From positions 1 through 64,000 of the forward strand of contig CAVOZW010000017.1 in assembly GCA_963701385.1 (NCBI GenBank): 64,000 nt of DNA, given 5' to 3'. Shown in pieces: positions 8,795-17,275 of the stretch. The notes beneath the pieces were generated by a model. That model made no database searches, was not told the DNA's origin, and saw only the letters and a list, made by a program, of their open reading frames with translations. This DNA is from B30-G6 sp963701385 (lineage in GTDB: Bacteria > Desulfobacterota > Desulfobacteria > Desulfobacterales > B30-G6). Made by a program: the position numbers and the translations under genes. The stretch's first letter is position 1. Each line of letters starts with the position of its first letter.

Positions 8795-9700
8795 ATGCGG
8801 AATTGCACGTATAAAAAACACCTAACCATCTGTTTTCGAATGGTCATTTGCGCACTGATTACGGCATACATAGCGGTGCCACTCCAGTTACCTCAGTTAT
8901 ACGCCAATCAGAATCCGTCCCATCAGGACATCACCTGGGTAACAGTTGAAGGCTCAGCACCCATCGTCGGCAACAACCTCGAACAAGCCAGAGATAGAGC
9001 TATAATCGAGGCAGAGAAAAACGCACTAGATTCAGCGGTGGTTTCGGATATCTCTCTTGATGCCTTGTTGGTTAACCTTAAGCTGTCCGGCAGCATGGTC
9101 GGAGCGATTCCGTATGGAGAAATTGTCGAAACCGTTATTCTGGAAGAAGGACCAACACCTTCTGAAAACAACTCCCCAAACGCCGCTGGCACCCATTACA
9201 ATCTTAAAGCCAAAATCGGGGTGGCGGTAGAAGTTACCGGGTCAGACCCAGCCTTCAATATTGAGGCCACTCTGAATAAAACCGCGTTCATAGACGGTGA
9301 GGAGATGACCATAACACTCAAAACCACTGCCGATTGCTTCTATGCCATATTTATTATGTTCGAAGACCAGAAGGTCCTCAAACTGATCCCCAATCGTTAC
9401 AAAACAGACAATTACTTGGCTGCCGACACCGCGTACACCCTACCGAATGATGAGGATCGTGCCAGAGGAATTTTATTAAAGGTCGTTGCGCCGGAAGGAA
9501 AGAAAAGCGCATCAGAATCGGTCTATGTGGTGGCATTGAAACAACCCATAGATTTTAATTCAGATAAAATACAAGAGGCCGTATTGGGATTGTATGACGG
9601 TCAAACCGCCTTCATCAAGGACCTGATCAGACAGATTGTTCATATTCCCTTGCGGGAAAGAGCTGAAAAATTGATACAATACCAGATTCGTAAACCTTAG
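8795..9700 (+). CDS. Exported DUF4384-domain protein
   Basis: An N-terminal hydrophobic segment (about residues 12-38) with an Ala-Asn-Gln cleavage region indicates export. Residues ~45-140 resemble the LPP20/flagellar-assembly-T type fold (WVTVEGSAP...ARDRAIIEAEKNAL). Residues ~150-250 match DUF4384: DCFYAIFIMFEDQKVLKLIPN followed by LLKVVAPEGK and a V-x-A-L strand. DUF4384 often accompanies caspase-like or kinase proteins at the envelope. The gene starts 24 bp after the caspase-lipoprotein gene, so they are very likely co-transcribed and may work together in the periplasm. The precise role is unknown. Confidence 0.82.
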   Translation: MRNCTYKKHLTICFRMVICALITAYIAVPLQLPQLYANQNPSHQDITWVTVEGSAPIVGNNLEQARDRAIIEAEKNALDSAVVSDISLDALLVNLKLSGSMVGAIPYGEIVETVILEEGPTPSENNSPNAAGTHYNLKAKIGVAVEVTGSDPAFNIEATLNKTAFIDGEEMTITLKTTADCFYAIFIMFEDQKVLKLIPNRYKTDNYLAADTAYTLPNDEDRARGILLKVVAPEGKKSASESVYVVALKQPIDFNSDKIQEAVLGLYDGQTAFIKDLIRQIVHIPLRERAEKLIQYQIRKP

Positions 9701-9942
9701 TCGGAAAAGAATAAATTACTTTGCGTTGCAACGATGCTACCACGTTATACCGTATCAATAGACGGATACCAAACACTAGTACAACGCACCATATGTAGAG
9801 CGGAATTGTACGCAATCATGAGAATGGAATAAAAACCGATCCCGGATTACCGTGGTCGAAATATACGGCACATCCATGATTTAGGAGTTGACTGTCGGCG
9901 AAAGAGCCCACTATCTACTATGGCCCCCTAAGGAGACATGCG

Positions 9943-10278
9943 ATGGACCTTTTGAAAAAACTGCTTATTTATTCTGTTTGTATCGTTTTTTTGAGTATTC
10001 AATGCGCCGGCCAGGTTATGGCCGGCTATTATGCCCAGAATAATTCAGGCGCCGGAATTACCGAAAAGGCACCGCAAGTCTTGTCAACCCCTCCCCAGGA
10101 GATCCCCTTTGCTGAAGGTAAAAAAGAAACAGGTGACAAAACCTTGCTTTACGTTGCCGGCGGCGGTGTCGCCCTGATTGCCATCGTTGCCGTTGCTCTT
10201 GGCGGTGGTGGCGGTGGCGGTGGCGGAGATGATCCAGTTCCAAATTCAGATCCTGGTTCAGTCGATTTTTCGTGGTAA
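9943..10278 (+). CDS. Small exported protein with C-terminal membrane helix and poly-Gly tract
   Basis: This 111-residue protein has a signal peptide (residues ~1-27, ending in AGQVMAG) and a second hydrophobic helix (about 69-87, TLLYVAGGGVALIAIVAVAL). A run of nine glycines and an acidic tail follow. AAGGAG lies eight bases before the start. I do not recognise a family. It precedes the ELWxxDGT lipoprotein gene by 40 bp, so the two are probably one operon, and it may be a small membrane partner of that surface protein. Confidence 0.7.
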   Translation: MDLLKKLLIYSVCIVFLSIQCAGQVMAGYYAQNNSGAGITEKAPQVLSTPPQEIPFAEGKKETGDKTLLYVAGGGVALIAIVAVALGGGGGGGGGDDPVPNSDPGSVDFSW

Positions 10279-10318
10279 TCACTTTGAAATTTAATTTCTT
10301 AGTATTGAGGAAACTAAA

Positions 10319-13300
10319 ATGCATTCTTTACCAAAAGCAGGCATCATACTGAAATGGGTCTTACAATCTATTATTTTTAGTATCTTATTTTTCATCTTAG
10401 CTTGCAGCAATGATTCTAGTAGCACTTCAAAACATAGAATTGATGTAGGTGGCTCCGTAGCCTTTAGTGTGATCTGGAATAGGTCTGATGAGGATACCAG
10501 CCTTATTGGCCATAGATCTTTAGATGATTGTTTAGATATAGAGACCGTAGAAGCAACTATCTACGATCAAGGCAACACGTCATTAAGTCACGGCAGGGAA
10601 CCATGTTCAGATCATTATATGTCTCTCGAAAATGTAGAGCCCGGAACCAATTTGGAATTAGTTGTATTCGCTCTAGACGCGAATGACGATTGTTTGTACC
10701 GGGGAAATGAGACCATTAGTGTAACCTCGGGCCAGCGAACCACCGTGCAAGATCCAATTGTGGCCGAATCCTTTGTTCCTGTGGCAACAGCATCTTCAGA
10801 AGGGACAACGGTTACCATTACTTGGAACCCTGTTGAAGGCGCTTCTTCTTATAATCTATATTGGGCAACCAGCACCGGCGTATCAAAGATCAACGGCAAT
10901 AAGATTGAAGGAATTACGAATACCTATTTCGAGCATCAGGATCTTGCCTCCAACCAGTCCTATTTTTATGTTGTTGCAGCAATGGACCAGTATCAAAATG
11001 AAAGTGTTTGCTCAGATGAGGTCCAGGCATTAACTGGAATTGAGGTTGTGAAAATTTTTTCGTCTGGTAAGAATAAAGGAAGTAATCCTCGCAACCTGTT
11101 AAACGCAAATGGCCTGCTATTTTTTTCGGCGGAAAATACACATTCCTGGAATATCTCAGAATATAAAGGCGTAGAGCTTTGGGCGAGTGACGGGACAGAT
11201 GCTGGAACATACCTTGTTGAAGATATCAATATTGGAATAAAAAGCAGCTATCCGGATAATTTTACAATTGTCAATGGAACACTTTATTTTACCGCTTTTC
11301 GTTCGGGTGAAGGGGAAGAGTTGTGGAGAAGCAATGGTACTGAAATAAGCACTACACTCGTTAAGGATATAAATCCCGGCGACTCTTCTAGCGATCCTTC
11401 ATCCTTGACCGATTTAAATGGTAGGCTCTATTTTACTGCTTGGGTCGACGACAAAGGAAGAGAGCTCTTTAGAAGCGACGGCACTGCTTCAAACACAGAA
11501 ATGGTCTCGGAAATCAACCCCGGTGGCGGTAGCAGTTCACCATCAAATCTGACCATTTTTGATGGTGATCTGTTTTTTTCGGCCTATGATGGAGAGAACT
11601 ATGGGCTCTGGAAATTAACTGGCGATTATTACTGGTCCACTCCTTCTCAGGTCGATATTCCTGGTGGCAGTAATCCTGGAGATTTGACTGAATGTAACGG
11701 AATGCTCTTTTTTGAAGCTCGGGATCCTGACCATGGTTATGAGCTCTGGGTATACGGCGGTAGTGATGGACCAAAACAAGGCACCTTTATGGTACGCGAC
11801 ATCTACCCGGGCACCAACATTTCAAGTTATCCTGAAGATTTTATATGTTCAAACGGGGTTCTTTTTTTCGAAGCCAATAATGATAGCAATGGAAAAGCAT
11901 TGTGGAGAAGCGATGGTACAGAATCAGGGACATATATGGTAAAAGATATAAATTCACAAACAGGATATTATGATACCATAAGCTACATGATGGCTATCGA
12001 TGGGATACTATACTTTAGCGGTGATGGAGACGATTACGGCAGAGAACTATGGCGTAGCAATGGAACCGACTGGGGTACTTATATGATATTGGATATAAAT
12101 CAAAATGGTTCAGGTGGCAGCTACCCATACGAACTGCAAAATGTAAATGGAACATTGTTCTTCAGGGCAGATGACGGCACCGGCCGGGAGCTTTGGAAAA
12201 GCGATGGTACTCAGGGAAACGCTGAAAAAGTTAAAGACATTTATCCAGACGGTTCATACGTTAATCACGACATCGGCGATTTTGAGACAATGGATGACAC
12301 ACTTTTTTTTAGAGCGGATGATGGCCGGAATGGAACGGAACTCTGGAAGAGCAATGGGACAGCATCCACCACAGAAATGGTTAAGAATATAAACACATCA
12401 GCCGACAATGATTACGCTATCTCTTCTGATATAATTGAAGTAAACAACACGCTTTTCTTCTCAGCCAAAGATATGGATTATGGCAACGAACTCTGGACAA
12501 GTGATGGCACAAATTCCGGAACAACTGTAATTGATATAACCCCCGGAAATGATGGCACCAATATTACTCAACTGACCAAATCGAACAACATGTTGTTTTT
12601 CAGAGCAGATACAGAACTAACTGGCTCGGAAGTTTGGGTTAGTGATGGTACAGAATCAGGCACTATTAATCTTGAAATATGCCCCGGCACTTGCTCAAGC
12701 TCACCTTGGTACCTTTTGGATTACAACGATAGGTTATACTTTCAGGCACAAGGCACGGATTCAGACAGTGAACTATATATTAGCGATGGAACGATTGCAG
12801 GAACAAAGATATTTATGGATTTAGATCAAACAGGGTCGAGTTATCCTAGATTATTAACAAAATTTGATGAATTCTTTTATTTTTTTACACGAGACGCTTC
12901 CTCTAACTACAAGATCTGGCAGAGTGATGGTACTGAGATAGGGACCTTCTTTATTACGAGCTTTTCTTCAGATAATACCTACATCTATCCCCACCTTCTG
13001 TCATATGCTGGTGATCAATTGTTCATGATTATTGAGGATGATTACTATGCCGAGCTTTGGACAAGCGATGGTACCGAAGCCGGAACTGAACGGGTCACCG
13101 GCGTTGGCCCTGGTGAATATTTTTCTTACGGCAATCCAATTGATTTTGATGGGGTGTTTATCTTCACTAAAAAAGAAGATTACTATTATGAAACCAATCG
13201 CACGACGCTTATCAGAAGCGATGGTACCGAGGCTGGTACATACGATCTTAAAGATATAACCACCACGAATACGATTGGTCCTTCCGCTGATTTTTTCAAT

Positions 13301-13681
13301 AGTTATTTCAAGGACTATACCGTACTTTTTAAGAACAAACTTTATTTTGCCGGCTATGACGAATCAACTGGCACTGAGCTATGGACCAGTGACGGCACCC
13401 CAGAGGGAACAAATATACTCAAGGACATAAACCCGTCAGGACATAGTTTTCCATGCCATTTTACAGTTGTTGAGGATGTGTTGTTTTTTACCGCAGACGA
13501 TGGGGCCAATGGGCTTGAATTATGGTCAACCGATGGAACAGAAGCGGGCACCCTGCTTTACAGGGACATGAATCCCCTCGGGCACAGTTACCCTAAAAGC
13601 CTGACCAATATTGACGGCGTGTTGTATTTCGAAGCGTATGACAGCCTAAATGGTTATGTTCTAAGGAGATTGACATATTAA
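10319..13681 (+). CDS. Large lipoprotein with FN3 domain and 17 ELWxxDGT repeats
   Basis: The signal ends at the lipobox FILAC with Cys29, so the 1120-residue protein is lipid-anchored and probably surface-exposed. Residues ~150-240 form a fibronectin type III-like domain (VTITWNPVEGASSYNLYW). From ~280 to the end about 17 copies of a ~48-residue repeat follow, each with the core ELW(x)SDGTxxGTxxVKDI and LFFxAxD strands, known as the ELWxxDGT repeat and predicted to form a beta-propeller-like or solenoid structure. Some copies are degenerate (GLWKLTGD, ELWVYGGSDG). GAGGAAA precedes the ATG. The gene is AT-rich relative to its neighbours. It may act in adhesion or recognition at the cell surface. 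The link with the T6SS is only by position. Confidence 0.9.
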   Translation: MHSLPKAGIILKWVLQSIIFSILFFILACSNDSSSTSKHRIDVGGSVAFSVIWNRSDEDTSLIGHRSLDDCLDIETVEATIYDQGNTSLSHGREPCSDHYMSLENVEPGTNLELVVFALDANDDCLYRGNETISVTSGQRTTVQDPIVAESFVPVATASSEGTTVTITWNPVEGASSYNLYWATSTGVSKINGNKIEGITNTYFEHQDLASNQSYFYVVAAMDQYQNESVCSDEVQALTGIEVVKIFSSGKNKGSNPRNLLNANGLLFFSAENTHSWNISEYKGVELWASDGTDAGTYLVEDINIGIKSSYPDNFTIVNGTLYFTAFRSGEGEELWRSNGTEISTTLVKDINPGDSSSDPSSLTDLNGRLYFTAWVDDKGRELFRSDGTASNTEMVSEINPGGGSSSPSNLTIFDGDLFFSAYDGENYGLWKLTGDYYWSTPSQVDIPGGSNPGDLTECNGMLFFEARDPDHGYELWVYGGSDGPKQGTFMVRDIYPGTNISSYPEDFICSNGVLFFEANNDSNGKALWRSDGTESGTYMVKDINSQTGYYDTISYMMAIDGILYFSGDGDDYGRELWRSNGTDWGTYMILDINQNGSGGSYPYELQNVNGTLFFRADDGTGRELWKSDGTQGNAEKVKDIYPDGSYVNHDIGDFETMDDTLFFRADDGRNGTELWKSNGTASTTEMVKNINTSADNDYAISSDIIEVNNTLFFSAKDMDYGNELWTSDGTNSGTTVIDITPGNDGTNITQLTKSNNMLFFRADTELTGSEVWVSDGTESGTINLEICPGTCSSSPWYLLDYNDRLYFQAQGTDSDSELYISDGTIAGTKIFMDLDQTGSSYPRLLTKFDEFFYFFTRDASSNYKIWQSDGTEIGTFFITSFSSDNTYIYPHLLSYAGDQLFMIIEDDYYAELWTSDGTEAGTERVTGVGPGEYFSYGNPIDFDGVFIFTKKEDYYYETNRTTLIRSDGTEAGTYDLKDITTTNTIGPSADFFNSYFKDYTVLFKNKLYFAGYDESTGTELWTSDGTPEGTNILKDINPSGHSFPCHFTVVEDVLFFTADDGANGLELWSTDGTEAGTLLYRDMNPLGHSYPKSLTNIDGVLYFEAYDSLNGYVLRRLTY

Positions 13682-13712
13682 TCACATTGAGTATGTTTCT
13701 CGATGGTTTGTT

Positions 13713-15608
13713 TCAGGGCACCAGGACCACGCGAAAGCCGACGGCCTCGGCGGCAAAACCGGGTGGGAAACCCACCCGCGTGGCCGAGCGGCAGTCGTGT
13801 GCCTCGCTGAAAAAGTGGCCCCCGCGCATGACGCGCTCGCTGCCCGAAGGCGGGCCGGTTGGATCTTTGGCTGGACCGTCTGAATAGGTACCATACCAAT
13901 CCTGGCACCACTCGGTCACGTTACCGTGCATGTCAAACAGCCCCCATTCGTTGGGCTCGAGCGTTGCCACCTTAATCGGGCCCTTTCTATCCTGCTTGAA
14001 GTGGGCTTTGCATTGGTCAAAATGTGGCCCGAGAGATCCAAAATTGCTCTGATCGGTTGACAGGCAATTTCCGTAGGCAAAAACGGTTTTGGAACCGGCG
14101 CGGCAGGCATACTCCCACTGCGCTTCACTGGGCAGCTTATAGACACGACCATCCATCTTTTCGAGCCATTTTATAAATGCCTGGGCATCATTCCAGGTGA
14201 CACAGGCCACTGGATGCGCATCGGTCAGTGTTCTCTCATCAGACGGATTGGGATCCTGCCAATTGCCGCCAGGCTGCTTTTTCCAGCGACCGCGCTTTGT
14301 GCCGATCCAGCAGGCCTTGGAACGGTCTGCCTCGGTTTGATAGGCAGTGGCTTGCACAAATTTTTTGAACTGGCCGATGGTGACCTCGCTGGTCTGCAGA
14401 AAATATGGCTTTGAAATGCTAACCTGGTGTAAATTTTCATCATCACCTTTATAGCTTTGGTCTTGGGGTGTCCCCATACTGAATGTGCCGGGCATGATCC
14501 TAACAAAACGCATACCCAAGAAATTGGTATAGGTACCCGCATCCTTTTTCAAAACAACTTTCAGTCTTTTTTCCTGCCCGGCCTCTAAGGTGATCCATTG
14601 TTTACTGTCCTTAAAATCTTTGGCAGACACCTCGATATGATATTGCCCCGGTTTCAAAGCAATACCCTGGCTGAACTTCGGTTTGATGTTGAGTATCCTT
14701 ATACGAGCTTCTTTGGGTTGGGCGTCGATATATAGACTTGCTTCCTTTGGCTTTGGCATTGCCTTTAATTTCATCATGATGAAATCGCCGGCAGCCAATT
14801 CAGCTTTTCTACTTTTGGCATACTGGGGATGCTGGCTGCCTTTGGTGCCCCGCTCGACCCACTGGGAAAGAAAGTGGCCCAGTTCCGACCCGGTGATATA
14901 ATCGTCATAAATAACATTGGCATCACCCAGAAACCCCTGAATGGTATATTTCTTGAAAATGCTTCGATCGGGCACTGGTTCGTCCGCACGTCCGGCAATG
15001 ATATACTGTCTTATGGGATTGGTACTGCGGTTGCCGATGGGTTTAATCGAAGGAACGGCCAAATCAAATTCCTGGCCGGAAAACGAGCAATCGAACAGCA
15101 TCAACACTTGCCGGGACCGTATTTGCAGAGAAAAGGCCTCAATCGCCCGGGTGCTGACAGCTTTATTCTCAAATCCCTCGGGGTCGATGCGCATCAGGGG
15201 GCTATCGATGGGTATGATCCAACCCTGGGTGCTTCCATCCGGCATGATCCGCGTCTCACCGTGCCCGGCGAAATAGAACAAAAGGCTCCGCTCTTCATCC
15301 TGCCCGGTGACATATACAAGGTCATTCAAAGCACCTTTCAATTCCAGAGATGTGGGATCTGTCAGCAGCGTTACCGAAATGCCATTGTGTGTCAGCAACT
15401 GTGAAATCTCTCTGGCATCCTGGATTGCATTCGGTAAAATCGGCCAGCTGACGTAATTGCTCACACCCACGACCAAGGCGTGGTAGTCTCTGGCCAGATA
15501 TTTGGATCTGACCGGTTCCGCATCAATTGCTTTTTCCTGGGCCAGCACATCTTGAACCCCGGTGGACATAAGCAAGATGAAAAAACAAATCCTTAAAAAC
15601 TGATGCAT
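13713..15608 (-). CDS. Exported caspase-PEGA-formylglycine-generating-enzyme-like fusion
   Basis: A signal peptide (residues 1-23, ending VLA) is followed by a caspase-like domain (~40-270) with His116 in YFAGHGE and Cys174 in LFDCSFSG. A PEGA-like domain (~290-355) comes next (SLYIDAQPKEARIRILN). The C-terminal ~270 residues are an FGE-sulfatase/SUMF1-type domain: GMRFVRIMPGTFSMG, PVACVTWNDAQAFIKW, LPSEAQWEYACRAG, NEWGLFDMHGNVTEWCQDW and a final GFRVV. At the usual active-site position it reads DCRSATR, keeping only one of the two cysteines of true FGE, so it may be a binding or PvdO/EgtB-type domain. The triple fusion sits convergent with the ELWxxDGT gene and 44 bp after the FHA-transglycosylase gene. 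Confidence 0.9.
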   Translation of the reverse strand: MHQFLRICFFILLMSTGVQDVLAQEKAIDAEPVRSKYLARDYHALVVGVSNYVSWPILPNAIQDAREISQLLTHNGISVTLLTDPTSLELKGALNDLVYVTGQDEERSLLFYFAGHGETRIMPDGSTQGWIIPIDSPLMRIDPEGFENKAVSTRAIEAFSLQIRSRQVLMLFDCSFSGQEFDLAVPSIKPIGNRSTNPIRQYIIAGRADEPVPDRSIFKKYTIQGFLGDANVIYDDYITGSELGHFLSQWVERGTKGSQHPQYAKSRKAELAAGDFIMMKLKAMPKPKEASLYIDAQPKEARIRILNIKPKFSQGIALKPGQYHIEVSAKDFKDSKQWITLEAGQEKRLKVVLKKDAGTYTNFLGMRFVRIMPGTFSMGTPQDQSYKGDDENLHQVSISKPYFLQTSEVTIGQFKKFVQATAYQTEADRSKACWIGTKRGRWKKQPGGNWQDPNPSDERTLTDAHPVACVTWNDAQAFIKWLEKMDGRVYKLPSEAQWEYACRAGSKTVFAYGNCLSTDQSNFGSLGPHFDQCKAHFKQDRKGPIKVATLEPNEWGLFDMHGNVTEWCQDWYGTYSDGPAKDPTGPPSGSERVMRGGHFFSEAHDCRSATRVGFPPGFAAEAVGFRVVLVP

Positions 15609-15652
15609 CCCGATTAGATCCTTATGGCATGTTGTTCATACGGTCATTGCGT

Positions 15653-17116
15653 CTACTGGGTTGCGCCAAGCGGGTTCTCGAAATTAAATCCGAAAAGGCC
15701 CGGATTTTCACCGATCACTGCCGCTGAAAAAATATAGAAAACATAATCGTAGGTTTCTTTTGGGATTCTGTTTCTATACCTTGTCAGCATCTGCCAAAAA
15801 TTGCGTTCTCTGGGATTTTGCGGCATACTTTGAATCAAATCGATGACCCGGCGTTCTCCCCAGTTATAGGAGGCCATGACCAATAGTCCCGAGGCTTGCG
15901 CTTCGGTTGTATAAATATCGCTGAGATATCGGGCCGCGGCCAGCGTCGATCTGCCGAAATGATGCCGCTCGTCCCTGGGATCGGGTTTACGCTCCTCCAC
16001 CAGGGGTCCGGGCCTCAATCCGTAGTTAGCAGCGGTGGTGGGGATAAATTGCCACATACCCTTGGCTATACCCCAGCGTGTTTTGGGACCGCAGGCATTG
16101 ATGTCAAACCCGCTTTCCTGAAGCGCCAGATAAAGAAACTGAGGCGGCAGGCCGTACTCTTGCATGGTATAAATGATTTTTGGAATATAGTGATTGTCCC
16201 TTGCCCTTTGAATCGCATTGTTCAATCGTTGGGTTGCTTTCCACTTCTCAATGTAAACCATGACCTCTTCAACAAACTCTTTGGGTGTATTAATTTCACA
16301 CTCACCAAAAGACCTGGCCATCCTCAGGATCAGTTGTTCCGCTTCACTGATCCCCTTGCCATACACCTTGAGAGTGTCTAAAAATTGGTTGTAGCTGTCC
16401 TCCAGCTGCATCTGCCTGGCTCTGAATTGTATGATCTGCTCCCGTGATTTGCTGCTGTCCGTCATGGCGACCGATTTCATAACCTTGGCGAGTTCTATTT
16501 CGAGTGATCGCATGTTGTAAAAAATATCGGCCGCTAATTTACGCTGTTTGTTTGCCTTCAAGGTGTTCATAACGGCGTATCCGCCGGTTATCAGCAGAAG
16601 ACTTACCACCAGAGCGATAATCCAGGTATACTTTCGCTTTTGCTTTTTGTGGATCTCGGCAAAAGCCTGCCGAACCATCATGGTGTGCGCGCCCACGGTG
16701 TCGTCTTTGGTATCGCCGAAATAGTGCTTTTTGTAATGGGTGAGCGTACGGGAGTCGGTAGTGGTGGTTTCCTTCTGCGGTATTTCCGGCACCGTCATTT
16801 CCAGGACGGGGCCGGTGGGTCCCAGTTGTACCTGGTGCTGACCGGTTAGCGGGGTGCGGTCGATTCGGTTCCCATCGACAAAGGTGCCGTTGCCGCTGTT
16901 ATTATCCTCGATCCACCAGTTTTCATGCTCGATGAAGACCCTGGCATGAACCCGGCTGACCATGAGATTTTTTATCTGTATATCACAGTTTTTCTCACGC
17001 CCGATGCTGAAATTTTTGCTGAAAGAACCCTTCTGATAATCAGATTCGCCACCTTCGAACTTGACCTGGATCTCAGGAGGAGATGGAGACGAATTGTTCA
17101 TGGAAGGGATACTCAT
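15653..17116 (-). CDS. FHA domain-transmembrane-lytic transglycosylase fusion
   Basis: Residues 17-108 are an FHA domain with the phospho-Thr reading residues (SIGREKNCDI, VSRVHA, NSGNGTFVDG). A linker, then one transmembrane helix (164-184), place FHA in the cytoplasm and the rest in the periplasm. Residues ~190-290 are helical, and ~310-470 form an SLT/GH23 lytic transglycosylase domain with the catalytic Glu334 in LALQESGFD, GMWQFIPTTAANYGL and MASYNWGERRV. Such enzymes cleave peptidoglycan to 1,6-anhydromuropeptides. T6SS assembly needs local cell-wall opening (MltE and TagX do this elsewhere). Here a phospho-reader is attached to the enzyme, which suggests that the kinase in this island controls or recruits it. 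That coupling is my inference. Confidence 0.9.
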   Translation of the reverse strand: MSIPSMNNSSPSPPEIQVKFEGGESDYQKGSFSKNFSIGREKNCDIQIKNLMVSRVHARVFIEHENWWIEDNNSGNGTFVDGNRIDRTPLTGQHQVQLGPTGPVLEMTVPEIPQKETTTTDSRTLTHYKKHYFGDTKDDTVGAHTMMVRQAFAEIHKKQKRKYTWIIALVVSLLLITGGYAVMNTLKANKQRKLAADIFYNMRSLEIELAKVMKSVAMTDSSKSREQIIQFRARQMQLEDSYNQFLDTLKVYGKGISEAEQLILRMARSFGECEINTPKEFVEEVMVYIEKWKATQRLNNAIQRARDNHYIPKIIYTMQEYGLPPQFLYLALQESGFDINACGPKTRWGIAKGMWQFIPTTAANYGLRPGPLVEERKPDPRDERHHFGRSTLAAARYLSDIYTTEAQASGLLVMASYNWGERRVIDLIQSMPQNPRERNFWQMLTRYRNRIPKETYDYVFYIFSAAVIGENPGLFGFNFENPLGATQ

Positions 17117-17275
17117 AGTGCTACCATTAACACCCTGTTATATTTATTTAATATATCTTTTTATGACATATGAATGCCAGCTTATCAATTATCATTTGTG
17201 GGATTTGGGCAACAGCCCGTCAAGATGTGACCCCTAATATGCTTTTTTTCGGAAATTTTCATGGCTTTATTGAAT

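Noticed and set aside
10319..13681. CRISPR-like repeated DNA in the ELWxxDGT gene
   Set aside because: The repeats are coding, diverged and match a known protein repeat. No CRISPR array or cas gene was seen anywhere in the window.
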